From Nocardioides nitrophenolicus (GTDB lineage Bacteria > Actinomycetota > Actinomycetes > Propionibacteriales > Nocardioidaceae), in contig NZ_JAFBBY010000001.1 in the NCBI RefSeq assembly GCF_016907515.1, positions 3,844,001-3,908,000 of the forward strand: a stretch of 64,000 bases of DNA, given 5' to 3'. Under the pieces are notes generated by a model. It did not search any database. It worked only from the letters and a program-made list of their open reading frames with translations, and was not told the origin of the DNA. The position numbers and the translations under genes were made by a program. Shown piece by piece: positions 47,037-54,631 of this stretch. Position 1 is the first letter of the stretch; each line of letters begins with the position of its first letter.

Positions 47037-47912
47037 ATGACGCAGGCAACGAACGTCAGCGTGCCGGCGGCGGAGCCGACGCGCTGGGCGGAGACCTGGC
47101 ACACCTTCGCGCGCAACCGCGCGGCGGTCGTGGGACTGGTGGTCCTGGCCCTGCTGGTGCTCGCCGCGGTGCTCGCCCCCTGGATCGCCCCGCACGACCC
47201 GGCCACCCAGCACCTCGACCTGCGCCGGGCCGGACCGAGCGGCGACGCCTGGCTGGGCCGCGACGAGTTCGGGCGCGACATCCTGAGCCGGATCATGATC
47301 GGCGCCCGCTCGACGCTGCTCGCCGCGGTCGGCTCGGTCGCGCTGAGCGGAGTCGTCGGCACCCTGATCGGCGTCCTCGCCGGCTATCGCGGCGGTGTCG
47401 CCGACAGCCTGCTGATGCGCACCATGGACCTGGTGCTGTCCTTCCCCTACTTCCTGCTCGCGATCCTGGTGGTCGCCGTCGCCGGTCCTAGCCTGCGCAA
47501 CGCCGCCATCGCGATCGGGATCACCTACATCCCGCAGTACGCGCGGGTGGTGCGCGGCGCGACCCTCGAGGTGATGAGCAAGGAGTACATCGAGGCCGCC
47601 CACGCCTCCGGCGTACGCGGGCCGCGGATCGCGTGGCGACACGTGCTGCCCAACATCAACGCGCCGATCATCGTGATCACCACCGTGGGCCTGGCGCTGG
47701 CGATCGTGGGCATCTCCTCGTTGAGCTTCCTGGGCCTGGGCGCGCAGCCGCCGAGCCCGGAATGGGGCGCGATGCTGGCCAGTGGACGGCAGTACGTCGC
47801 CTCCGCGCCGCACATCAGCGTGTTCCCGGGAATCGCCATCCTGATCACCGTGCTGAGCCTCAACCTGGTCGGCGACGGCCTGCGCGACACCTTCGATCCG
47901 ACCCTGCGGTGA
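47037..47912 (+). CDS. ABC importer permease, DppC type
   Basis: A 291-residue permease with the N-terminal OppC domain (NRAAVVGLVVLALLVLAAVLAPW), GRDEFGRDILSRIMIGAR, and the loop YIEAAHASGVRGPRIAWRHV. It completes the importer membrane core. The IclR gene follows 94 bases later. Confidence 0.94.
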   Translation: MTQATNVSVPAAEPTRWAETWHTFARNRAAVVGLVVLALLVLAAVLAPWIAPHDPATQHLDLRRAGPSGDAWLGRDEFGRDILSRIMIGARSTLLAAVGSVALSGVVGTLIGVLAGYRGGVADSLLMRTMDLVLSFPYFLLAILVVAVAGPSLRNAAIAIGITYIPQYARVVRGATLEVMSKEYIEAAHASGVRGPRIAWRHVLPNINAPIIVITTVGLALAIVGISSLSFLGLGAQPPSPEWGAMLASGRQYVASAPHISVFPGIAILITVLSLNLVGDGLRDTFDPTLR

Positions 47913-48006
47913 TGCCGCTGACGACGTGCTGTCGGAACCTGCCGATCGGGCGGCGCGTTGGCTCACCTGCGCTAGTGTTCGGCCGACATCACCATGGAGG
48001 GACCTC

Positions 48007-48792
48007 ATGGCAGCCAACGAATCGGGACTCGTGCGCCGCACGATCTGGGTCCTGCGGGCCGTCGCCGCTCACCCGAACGGCGTCGGGCTCAGCGAGATCG
48101 CGCGGGAGTCGGGCATCCCGAAGGCGACCTGCTACCGCGTGCTCAGCGTCCTCGAGAGGGAGAGCTGGCTGACCCTCGACCCCGACACCCGCCGCTACAA
48201 GGTGTCCCTCGGCCTGCTCTCGATCGTCGGCGGCTTCCTCGACAGCAACGGCGGCTACCGGCACATGCGCCAGGTGCTCGCCGACCTCGCGGCCGACACC
48301 CAGGAGACCTGCGGCTTCGACGTGCTGCACCCGCCCAACGTCATGGTCGTCGCGCAGGCCGCCGGCCCGCGGCTGATCGGGCAGACCATGAAGCCGGTGC
48401 CACGGACCCAGCCCGTCTGGTCGACGTCGACCGGCAAGGTGCTGCTGGCGATGCTCGACAAGGCCAAGCTCGACGAGTACGTCGAGGACATCGACCGCCA
48501 CGGCCCGGCGTCCCTCGGCGGTGCCGAGGCGTTCGTGGCCATGCTCCAGGAGATCCGGGAGCGCGGCTACGCCCACTCCCGCGACGAGCTCGAGGAGGGC
48601 GCGACGTCCGTCGCCGCGCCGGTGCGGGTCGGCGACAGCTACCCGTACGCCGTGTGGATCGGCGGCCCGAGCTTCCGGCTGACCCCCGAATGGGTGGCCG
48701 AGGTGTCGCCCCGGCTGCTCGAGGCGTCCCGCAAGCTGGGCGAGCTGCTGACCTACACCGACCTGCAGCTGCCCACCGACCTGCGCGTGTAG
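48007..48792 (+). CDS. IclR-family transcriptional regulator
   Basis: A 261-residue regulator: an N-terminal winged helix (LSEIARESGIPKATCYRVLS) and the C-terminal IclR effector domain (about 80-255) with TSTGKVLLAML and GVAxP-like AAPVRVG. It is the only transcription factor gene in the island and thus the best candidate to bind the GAACC-N3-GGTTC-N7-GAACC sites. IclR proteins of the PcaU/PcaR type bind three-half-site operators of similar design. No copy of the site lies before this gene. CATGGAGGGA precedes the ATG. Confidence 0.93.
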   Translation: MAANESGLVRRTIWVLRAVAAHPNGVGLSEIARESGIPKATCYRVLSVLERESWLTLDPDTRRYKVSLGLLSIVGGFLDSNGGYRHMRQVLADLAADTQETCGFDVLHPPNVMVVAQAAGPRLIGQTMKPVPRTQPVWSTSTGKVLLAMLDKAKLDEYVEDIDRHGPASLGGAEAFVAMLQEIRERGYAHSRDELEEGATSVAAPVRVGDSYPYAVWIGGPSFRLTPEWVAEVSPRLLEASRKLGELLTYTDLQLPTDLRV

Positions 48793-48934
48793 CGCGCCGG
48801 ACCGACCGCGGCCCGCCGGGGAACCGGCCGGGCCGCGTTCGCGCGCCCGGACGCCGGTCGCGGTGTCGGGCGGGTGTCGTCCGGGCGGCGTGACAGGTAT
48901 CGCCGAGGTATCCGCGGTGTGTCCGCGAAGTCAC

Positions 48935-48990
48935 TTGACAAGGCCTCGCCGCATCGTCAGTATCTGGACCATCGGTTCGACTAACGAACC
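48935..48990 (+). promoter_or_regulatory. Promoter P5 with island operator
   Basis: TTGACA (48935-48940), 17-bp spacer, CAGTAT (48958-48963), then GGACC-ATC-GGTTC-GACTAAC-GAACC (48966-48990), 23 bases before the DUF1185 gene. Confidence 0.75.
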
Positions 48991-49013
48991 AGCGAGGCGA
49001 GAGGTGAAGAGAG

Positions 49014-49577
49014 ATGACGTTGAAGGTGCGGAAGACGATCCGGCACCTGGAGGTGACCGAGCGGGAGAACGGGCAGGACGTCTCGCCCACTCACCGGCTG
49101 GCCTTCGTCGGGATCGTGATCGAGAACCCGTACGGCTCCGGCTACGTCCAGGACCTGGTGACCCTCGCCGACGAGATCGCCGAGGAGATCGGTCAGCTCA
49201 CCGGCCCGGCCTGCGTCGAGCTGCTCGGCGCGCCCGTCGAGGCCTTCGGCAAGGTCGCGCTCGTCGGCATCGGCGGGGAGGTCGAGCACGGCTCGGCCCT
49301 GATCCACAACCTGCGCTTCGGCAACGTCTTCCGCAACGCGGCCGAGGGCACCGAGCTGCTGCCGGCGGCGGAGAAGGTCGGCCTGCCCGGCGACCCGATC
49401 GACGTACCCCTCAAGCACAAGACCGACGCGAAGACCCGCTCGCACCACCAGACGGTGACCTTGCAGGTGCCGGGCGCCCCGCTCCCGAACGAGATCCTCG
49501 TCGGCTGCGTCGCCGCCAGCACGGGCCGTCCGCTGTCCCGCCTCGCGACCTTCGGTGCCGAGACCGCGGCGAGCTGA
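49014..49577 (+). CDS. Amino acid synthesis (DUF1185) family protein
   Basis: A 187-residue protein of the AA_synth/DUF1185 family, despite the name of unknown activity. Recognisable parts are RLAFVGIVIENPY, VELLGAPVEAFGKVALVGIGGEVEHGSALIHN and the C-terminal PNEILVGCVAAS. No signal peptide or membrane segment. It heads the operon with a class III transaminase and a TPP enzyme and is the least understood enzyme of the island; a role as a hydrolase or isomerase on the substrate is plausible but unproven. Confidence 0.85.
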   Translation: MTLKVRKTIRHLEVTERENGQDVSPTHRLAFVGIVIENPYGSGYVQDLVTLADEIAEEIGQLTGPACVELLGAPVEAFGKVALVGIGGEVEHGSALIHNLRFGNVFRNAAEGTELLPAAEKVGLPGDPIDVPLKHKTDAKTRSHHQTVTLQVPGAPLPNEILVGCVAASTGRPLSRLATFGAETAAS

Positions 49578-49582
49578 CGGCC

Positions 49583-50941
49583 ATGACGACGAGCGAGGTG
49601 GCCACCACCTGGGACGCCGACCGGATCCGCGCCGCGGACAAGGCGTACGTGATCCACTCCTGGTCCAACCAGGGCGCCGTCAACGCGACGCCGATCGCCG
49701 GGGGCGAGGGAGCGTGGTTCTGGGACCACGAGGGCAACCGCTACCTGGACTTCCAGTCCCAGCTGGTCAACATGAACCTGGGCCACCAGCACCCCCGGAT
49801 CGTCGAGGCGATCCGGTCCAAGGCGGCCGAGATGTGCTACATCGGCCCCAACTACGCCGAGCGCTCGCGGGCCCAGCTCGCCGAGCTGATGGCGGAGGTG
49901 ACGCCCGGTGACCTGAAGATGTCCTTCTTCACCACCGGCGGCGCGGCGGCCAACGAGAACGCGATCCGGCTCGCCCGGCACGTCACCGGACGACAGAAGG
50001 TGGTCGCGCGCTACCGCAGCTATCACGGCGCGACCGCCGGCGCCATCGCGCTGACCGGCGACCCCCGTCGCTGGTACGCCGAGCCCGGCCCCACCGGGGT
50101 GGTGCGGATGTTCGACCCCTACACCTACCGGTGCCCGGCCGGGCACCCCGACCCGTGCCCGGTCTGCTCGGGAGCCCCCCACCTGGAGGAGATCCTCCAG
50201 TACGAGAACCCGAACACCGTGGCCGCGGTGATCCTCGAGACCGTCACCGGCACCAACGGCATCCTGCCGCCGCCGCCGGGCTACCTCCGGTCGATCCGCG
50301 AGGTCTGCGACCGCTACGGGATCATCTTGATCTTCGACGAGGTGATGGCCGGGTTCGGGCGCACCGGCGAGTGGTTCGCCTGCGACCACTGGGATGTCAC
50401 GCCGGACATCCTGATCACGGCCAAGGGCCTCAACTCGGGCTACGTGCCGCTGGGCGCGATGACCGTCAACGAGCGGATCTCCGACTGGCTGATGAGCAAC
50501 AAGTTCTGGGGCGGGCTGACCTACGCCGGCCACCCGTTGGCCTGCGCGAGCGGCGTCGCCTCGATCGAGGCCATGCGCGAGGAGCGGATCATCGAGAACG
50601 CCCGGGAGATGGGCGCCCGGCTCAACGCCGGCCTGCACCGGCTGGCCGAGCGGCACCCCTCCATCGGCGAGGTGCGTGGGCTCGGGCTGTTCCAGGGCCT
50701 CGAGCTGGTCCGGGACCGGGCCACCCGCGAGCCGCTGGTGCCGTTCAACCCGGTCGGCGAGGCCGGCGCGCCGATGCAGGCCGTGGTGGCCGCCGCGAAG
50801 AAGCGCGGTCTCTACCTGTCGGCCAACAACAACGTGGTGCGCCTGACGCCGCCGCTGGTGATCGGCGCCGAGGACATCGACCTCGCGCTCGACATCCTCG
50901 ACGACGTCCTGGTGCACGCGGACGCCGCCGGGGTGTCCTGA
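49583..50941 (+). CDS. Class III (omega-type) aminotransferase
   Basis: A 452-residue PLP transaminase related to GABA, beta-alanine and taurine transaminases. The FTTGGAAANENAIRLA motif, the metal-free PLP Asp in IFDEVMAGFGRTG and the PLP lysine in ITAKGLNSG are present. An unusual Cys/His cluster, RCPAGHPDPCPVCSG (near residues 183-197), looks like a small metal-binding insert. Five bases after DUF1185. It would turn an amino acid such as GABA or beta-alanine into the semialdehyde. Confidence 0.92.
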   Translation: MTTSEVATTWDADRIRAADKAYVIHSWSNQGAVNATPIAGGEGAWFWDHEGNRYLDFQSQLVNMNLGHQHPRIVEAIRSKAAEMCYIGPNYAERSRAQLAELMAEVTPGDLKMSFFTTGGAAANENAIRLARHVTGRQKVVARYRSYHGATAGAIALTGDPRRWYAEPGPTGVVRMFDPYTYRCPAGHPDPCPVCSGAPHLEEILQYENPNTVAAVILETVTGTNGILPPPPGYLRSIREVCDRYGIILIFDEVMAGFGRTGEWFACDHWDVTPDILITAKGLNSGYVPLGAMTVNERISDWLMSNKFWGGLTYAGHPLACASGVASIEAMREERIIENAREMGARLNAGLHRLAERHPSIGEVRGLGLFQGLELVRDRATREPLVPFNPVGEAGAPMQAVVAAAKKRGLYLSANNNVVRLTPPLVIGAEDIDLALDILDDVLVHADAAGVS

Positions 50942-50954
50942 GCGAGCGCCTCGA

Positions 50955-50981
50955 GGCTGCCCGGCCGTCGGCCGGGCAGCC
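50955..50981 (+). terminator. Hairpin between transaminase and TPP enzyme genes
   Basis: Perfect 12-bp arms (50955-50966, 50970-50981) with a 3-base loop, 14 bases after the transaminase stop. It may end or attenuate transcription before the TPP enzyme gene, which has no visible promoter of its own. Confidence 0.6.
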
Positions 50982-51038
50982 GACCGACCAGGAGGGATCC
51001 ACCGTGGGCCACGACGACCGAGCCGCCGCGAGCGAGGG

Positions 51039-52655
51039 GTGAGCGTGCAGGCGCACGAGCGGGTCGCCCTGGCGCTGCGAGAGCTCGGCGTCGAGCGGAT
51101 CTTCGGCCTGATGGGCGAGGGCAACCTGCGCCCCCTCATCGACTTCGACCGGCTCGGCGGCGTCGTGGTCGCGGCGACGACCGAGGGTGCGGCCGTCAGC
51201 ATGGCCGACGGCTACGCCCGCGTCGGCCGCCGGCTCGGGGTCGCGTCGGTCACGCACGGTCCGGGTGCGACGAACGCGCTGACCGCCTTGACCGAGGCGG
51301 TGCGGGCCCGGACGCCGCTCCTGCTGCTGACCGGCGACACGCCTCCCCGTGACGACCACCTGCAGCGCTTCGACCTGCGCGGCCTGGCGGGCCTCGCCGG
51401 GGCCGGCTACCTCCGGGTCGGCGCCGCGGCGGACGCGGCCGCCGACGTCGCCCGGGCCGTGCACCGGGCGCAGCGGGAGTGCCGGCCCGTGGTCCTCGAC
51501 CTCCCGGTGCCCCTCCAGCGGATCGACGTCGCCGACGGGCCGCCCGTGCGCCTCGTCCCGCCGCCCCGGCCGGGGGTGCCGGACGAGGATGAGCTCGACC
51601 GGGCGCTCGGCGTCCTGGCCGGCGCCCGGCGCCCGGTCGTGCTCGCCGGGCGGGGTGCGCTGGACGCCCGGGAGGAGATCCGCGACCTCGGCCGGATCCT
51701 CGGCGCGCCCCTCGGGACCACGCTGCTCGGGAAATGCCTGTTCGCGGGGGAGCCCCTCGACCTCGGCGTCGTCGGGACCTTGGCCACCGACGTCGCGCTC
51801 GAGACCGTGCAGGCGGCGGACTGCCTGCTGGTGCTCGGGGCCGGGCTCAACCGCTACACCACGGTCGACGGCGCGCTGGTGCGCGGCCGCCCCGTCGTCC
51901 AGGTGGACCGGGACCCGGCCCGGATCTCGACCGCCGCCGAGGTCGGCCTGGTGGGCGACGTACGCCGGACGGTGGTGGCGATGCGCGAGCAGCTCACGGC
52001 CGCGGAGCACCGGCCCGCCACCGCGCACCGCGCGGACCTGGACCGGCTGCTGCGTGCGGCGGCCGAGCGGCCGGTCGCCGGAGCGGACGGCCCGGACACC
52101 CTGGACCCGCGCCCGGTGATGCGCTGGCTGGACCGGGTGCTGCCCGCGGAGCGGGTGGTGGTCACCGACACCGGGCGCTTCGTCTACGCGCCGTGGCGAC
52201 TGCTGTCGGTGGGCAGCCCGGAGCGCTTCGCCCACACCTGCGGCTTCGCCTCCATCGGTCTCGGGCTCGGCACCGCGCTCGGTGCGGCCGTCGGCTCGGG
52301 GCGACCCACCGTGGCCGTGCTCGGCGACGGCGGCGCCGTGATGAGCCTGGTCGAGCTCGCGACGGCGGTCCGGCTCGGGCTCCCGCTGCTGGTGGTGGTC
52401 TGCAATGACGGCGCCTACGGCATGGAGTACCGGCACCTGCGTCTCGACGGCGAGGACCCGGCGCCGGCCCGGCGGGCGTGGCCGGACCTCGCTGAGGTGG
52501 CCCGGGCGCTGGGCGCCCGCGCCGCGACCGTGCGCACCCGCGCGGACCTGGAGCTCGTGGCCGCGCAGGTGGCCGGTCTCGGCGCCGACGGCGCCGGGCC
52601 GCTGCTGCTGGACGTGCGCTGCGATCCCGACGTGGACGTGGCCGATCCCGGCTGA
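51039..52655 (+). CDS. Thiamine pyrophosphate enzyme, acetolactate synthase-like
   Basis: A 538-residue three-domain TPP enzyme. The catalytic Glu is in TTEGAAVSMADGYA (about residue 50), the central FAD-like domain is about 185-330, and the TPP-Mg site is GDGGAVMS...NDGAYGME. FAD-dependent acetolactate synthase features are not clear, so decarboxylase or lyase activity is equally likely. Start GTG; the TGA of a 12-codon frame (51004-51042, preceded by GGAGG) overlaps it, hinting at coupled translation. Substrate unknown; in context, a 2-keto acid from the catabolised compound. Confidence 0.85.
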   Translation: MSVQAHERVALALRELGVERIFGLMGEGNLRPLIDFDRLGGVVVAATTEGAAVSMADGYARVGRRLGVASVTHGPGATNALTALTEAVRARTPLLLLTGDTPPRDDHLQRFDLRGLAGLAGAGYLRVGAAADAAADVARAVHRAQRECRPVVLDLPVPLQRIDVADGPPVRLVPPPRPGVPDEDELDRALGVLAGARRPVVLAGRGALDAREEIRDLGRILGAPLGTTLLGKCLFAGEPLDLGVVGTLATDVALETVQAADCLLVLGAGLNRYTTVDGALVRGRPVVQVDRDPARISTAAEVGLVGDVRRTVVAMREQLTAAEHRPATAHRADLDRLLRAAAERPVAGADGPDTLDPRPVMRWLDRVLPAERVVVTDTGRFVYAPWRLLSVGSPERFAHTCGFASIGLGLGTALGAAVGSGRPTVAVLGDGGAVMSLVELATAVRLGLPLLVVVCNDGAYGMEYRHLRLDGEDPAPARRAWPDLAEVARALGARAATVRTRADLELVAAQVAGLGADGAGPLLLDVRCDPDVDVADPG

Positions 52656-52674
52656 GCCGCCGCGCCCGAGGGTG

Positions 52675-52730
52675 TTGACAGATCGGGCGCGCACCACCAT
52701 ATTACGAACCAATGGTTCAACTATCGAACC
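52675..52730 (+). promoter_or_regulatory. Promoter P6 with island operator
   Basis: TTGACA (52675-52680), 17-bp spacer, CATATT (52698-52703), then GAACC-AAT-GGTTC-AACTATC-GAACC (52706-52730). This is the only site with all three half-sites perfect. Confidence 0.78.
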
Positions 52731-52748
52731 ACGAGTGGAGGAGTGACC

Positions 52749-53759
52749 ATGACATCGCTGCCCTTGGGAATCCACGTCGGTGAGCGGCTCAGCCTCGAGC
52801 AGACCTACTGGCAGGCGCAGGTCGCGGACGAGAACGGCTTCGAGTCGGTCTGGGTCGCCGAGGGGCGGCTGTCGCGGGACGGGATCGTCCCCGCCGCGAT
52901 CATCGCCAGCCGCACCGAGAACGTGAAGATCGGCACCGGCGTCCTCAACAACAAGAGCCGGAACGCCGCGCTGATGGCGGTCACCTTCAAGACCCTCGAC
53001 GAGGTCGCCCCGGGCCGCGCCATCCTCGGCATCGGCGCCTGGTGGGAGCCGCTCGCGACCAAGGTCGGCCAGCCGGTCACCAAGCCGATCAAGGCGATGC
53101 GCGAGTACATCGGCGTGTGCCAGGCGTTCTTCCGCAACGAGCTGGTCGAGTTCGAGGGCGAGTTCGTCCAGATGCGCGGCGTGCGCTTCGACTCGATGTA
53201 CCGGGAGAACCGGCCGGTCGACGTACCGATCTACATCGGGGCGGTCGGGCCCAGGATGCTCGAGCTCGCCGGCGAGATCGCGGACGGCGTGCACATGGAC
53301 TTCCTGCTGCCGCCGTCGTACATGGAGGGGGCGGTGGCCGCGATCGACCGCGGTCTCGCGAAGCGGACCGACGGGCGTACCTCGATCGACCTCACCCAGA
53401 TCGTGTCCTGCAGCGTCAACGACGACGACCCGCAGGAGGCGATCGACGCCTGCAAGGCGTTCCTGACCCTCTACCTGTGCCAGCAGCCGCACATCGCCGA
53501 GCACTGCGGTGTCGAGCGCGAGCTGGTCGACCGGCTCCAGGAGATCGCCGGCTGGCCCGCCACGCCCGAGCAGATCAAGAAGGCGATGACGCTGGTGCCC
53601 AACGAGCTGGTGCAGAACGTGACGGCGTGCGGCACGACCGACCAGGCCTTCGAGAAGCTCGTCTCCTACCACGAAGCGGGCGTGCGCTGCCCGATCATCT
53701 CCACCCTGGGTGACAAGGAGCGCACGCTCACCCGCCTCGCCCAGGCCGCGCGGGCCTGA
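52749..53759 (+). CDS. LLM-class flavin-dependent oxidoreductase (second copy)
   Basis: A 336-residue luciferase-like protein, closer in character to F420/methylene-H4MPT reductase-type members: GFESVWVAEGRL, KIGTGVLNNKSRN, GRAILGIGAWWEP, and PIYIGAVGPRMLELAGEIADG. GGAGGAG lies five bases before the ATG. It is first in the P6 operon with a second nitrilase-type gene, repeating the LLM-nitrilase pairing at 41679-43593. Low similarity between the two LLM proteins argues against recent duplication. Confidence 0.9.
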   Translation: MTSLPLGIHVGERLSLEQTYWQAQVADENGFESVWVAEGRLSRDGIVPAAIIASRTENVKIGTGVLNNKSRNAALMAVTFKTLDEVAPGRAILGIGAWWEPLATKVGQPVTKPIKAMREYIGVCQAFFRNELVEFEGEFVQMRGVRFDSMYRENRPVDVPIYIGAVGPRMLELAGEIADGVHMDFLLPPSYMEGAVAAIDRGLAKRTDGRTSIDLTQIVSCSVNDDDPQEAIDACKAFLTLYLCQQPHIAEHCGVERELVDRLQEIAGWPATPEQIKKAMTLVPNELVQNVTACGTTDQAFEKLVSYHEAGVRCPIISTLGDKERTLTRLAQAARA

Positions 53760-53788
53760 CGTCTCGACCTCGACGGGAGAACCTCGCG

Positions 53789-54631
53789 ATGAAGCTCGCC
53801 GCAGTCCAGCTCAAGGCCGGCGCCGACCGGTCCGAGACCATCAGCCGGGCGCGGGCCCTCGTGGACGAGGCCGCCGCCCAGGGCGCCCACATCGTCCTGC
53901 TGCCCGAGATGTTCGCGGTGCCGTTCGTGCAGCCCGAGCCCGACCCCGACTACTTCGTCCACGCCGAGGGGCTCGACGGGCCGTCGAACTCGATGGCCGC
54001 CGAGGCGTCCCGGCGCCACGGGATCACCGTGGTGTCGTCGGTGTTCGAGGCCAGTGCGGTTCCCGGCGTCTACCACAACACCGCCTGCACCTATGTCGAC
54101 GGCGAGCGCCGCTCGGTCTACCGGAAGTCCCACCTGCCGTTCTCCAACGGCTTCCCGGAGAAGTTCTACTTCCGCCCTGGGGAGACCCCGCCGGAGGTCG
54201 TCGACACCGGACAGACCCGGGTCGGGACGGTGATCTGCTACGAGCGGCACTTCCCCGAGCTGAGCCGCACCGTCGCCCTCGACGGCGGCTCGGTGCTGTG
54301 TGTCCCGGTCGCCTCGGCCAGTGCGCCGATGAAGGAGGTCTTCCAGCTCGAGCTGCGCGCCCACGCGGTGTTCAACTCGATGTTCGTCGTCTGCGCCAAC
54401 CGACACGGGGTCGAGGGCGTCAAGGAGTACTTCGGCCTCTCCGCCGTCTACGGGCCCAACGGCGAGGTCCTCGCGACCGCGCCCGACGACGCCGACGGGC
54501 TCGCGATCGCCGAGGTCGACCTGGCCCAGGTCGACGAGATCCGGCGGCGCCGGCCCTTCCTGCGCGATCGCCGGCCCGAGCTCTACGGCCGGGTGAGCGG
54601 CGCCCAGACAGCACCCACGGAGCGGTCGTGA
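53789..54631 (+). CDS. Nitrilase-superfamily amidohydrolase (second copy)
   Basis: A 280-residue carbon-nitrogen hydrolase with Glu40 (LLPEMF), Lys113 (YRKSH) and Cys150 (VICYERHFPE). It ends with RDRRPELYG, a tail shared with the first copy (RDRRPELYG near its C-terminus), so the two are related. It hydrolyses an amide or carbamoyl group. The stop overlaps the GTG of the dehydrogenase gene by four bases. Confidence 0.9.
   Translation: MKLAAVQLKAGADRSETISRARALVDEAAAQGAHIVLLPEMFAVPFVQPEPDPDYFVHAEGLDGPSNSMAAEASRRHGITVVSSVFEASAVPGVYHNTACTYVDGERRSVYRKSHLPFSNGFPEKFYFRPGETPPEVVDTGQTRVGTVICYERHFPELSRTVALDGGSVLCVPVASASAPMKEVFQLELRAHAVFNSMFVVCANRHGVEGVKEYFGLSAVYGPNGEVLATAPDDADGLAIAEVDLAQVDEIRRRRPFLRDRRPELYGRVSGAQTAPTERS

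Noticed and set aside
51039..52655. Biosynthetic acetolactate synthase (ilvB)
   Set aside because: No small subunit or ilvC nearby and it sits in a catabolic regulon; a specialised TPP enzyme is more likely.
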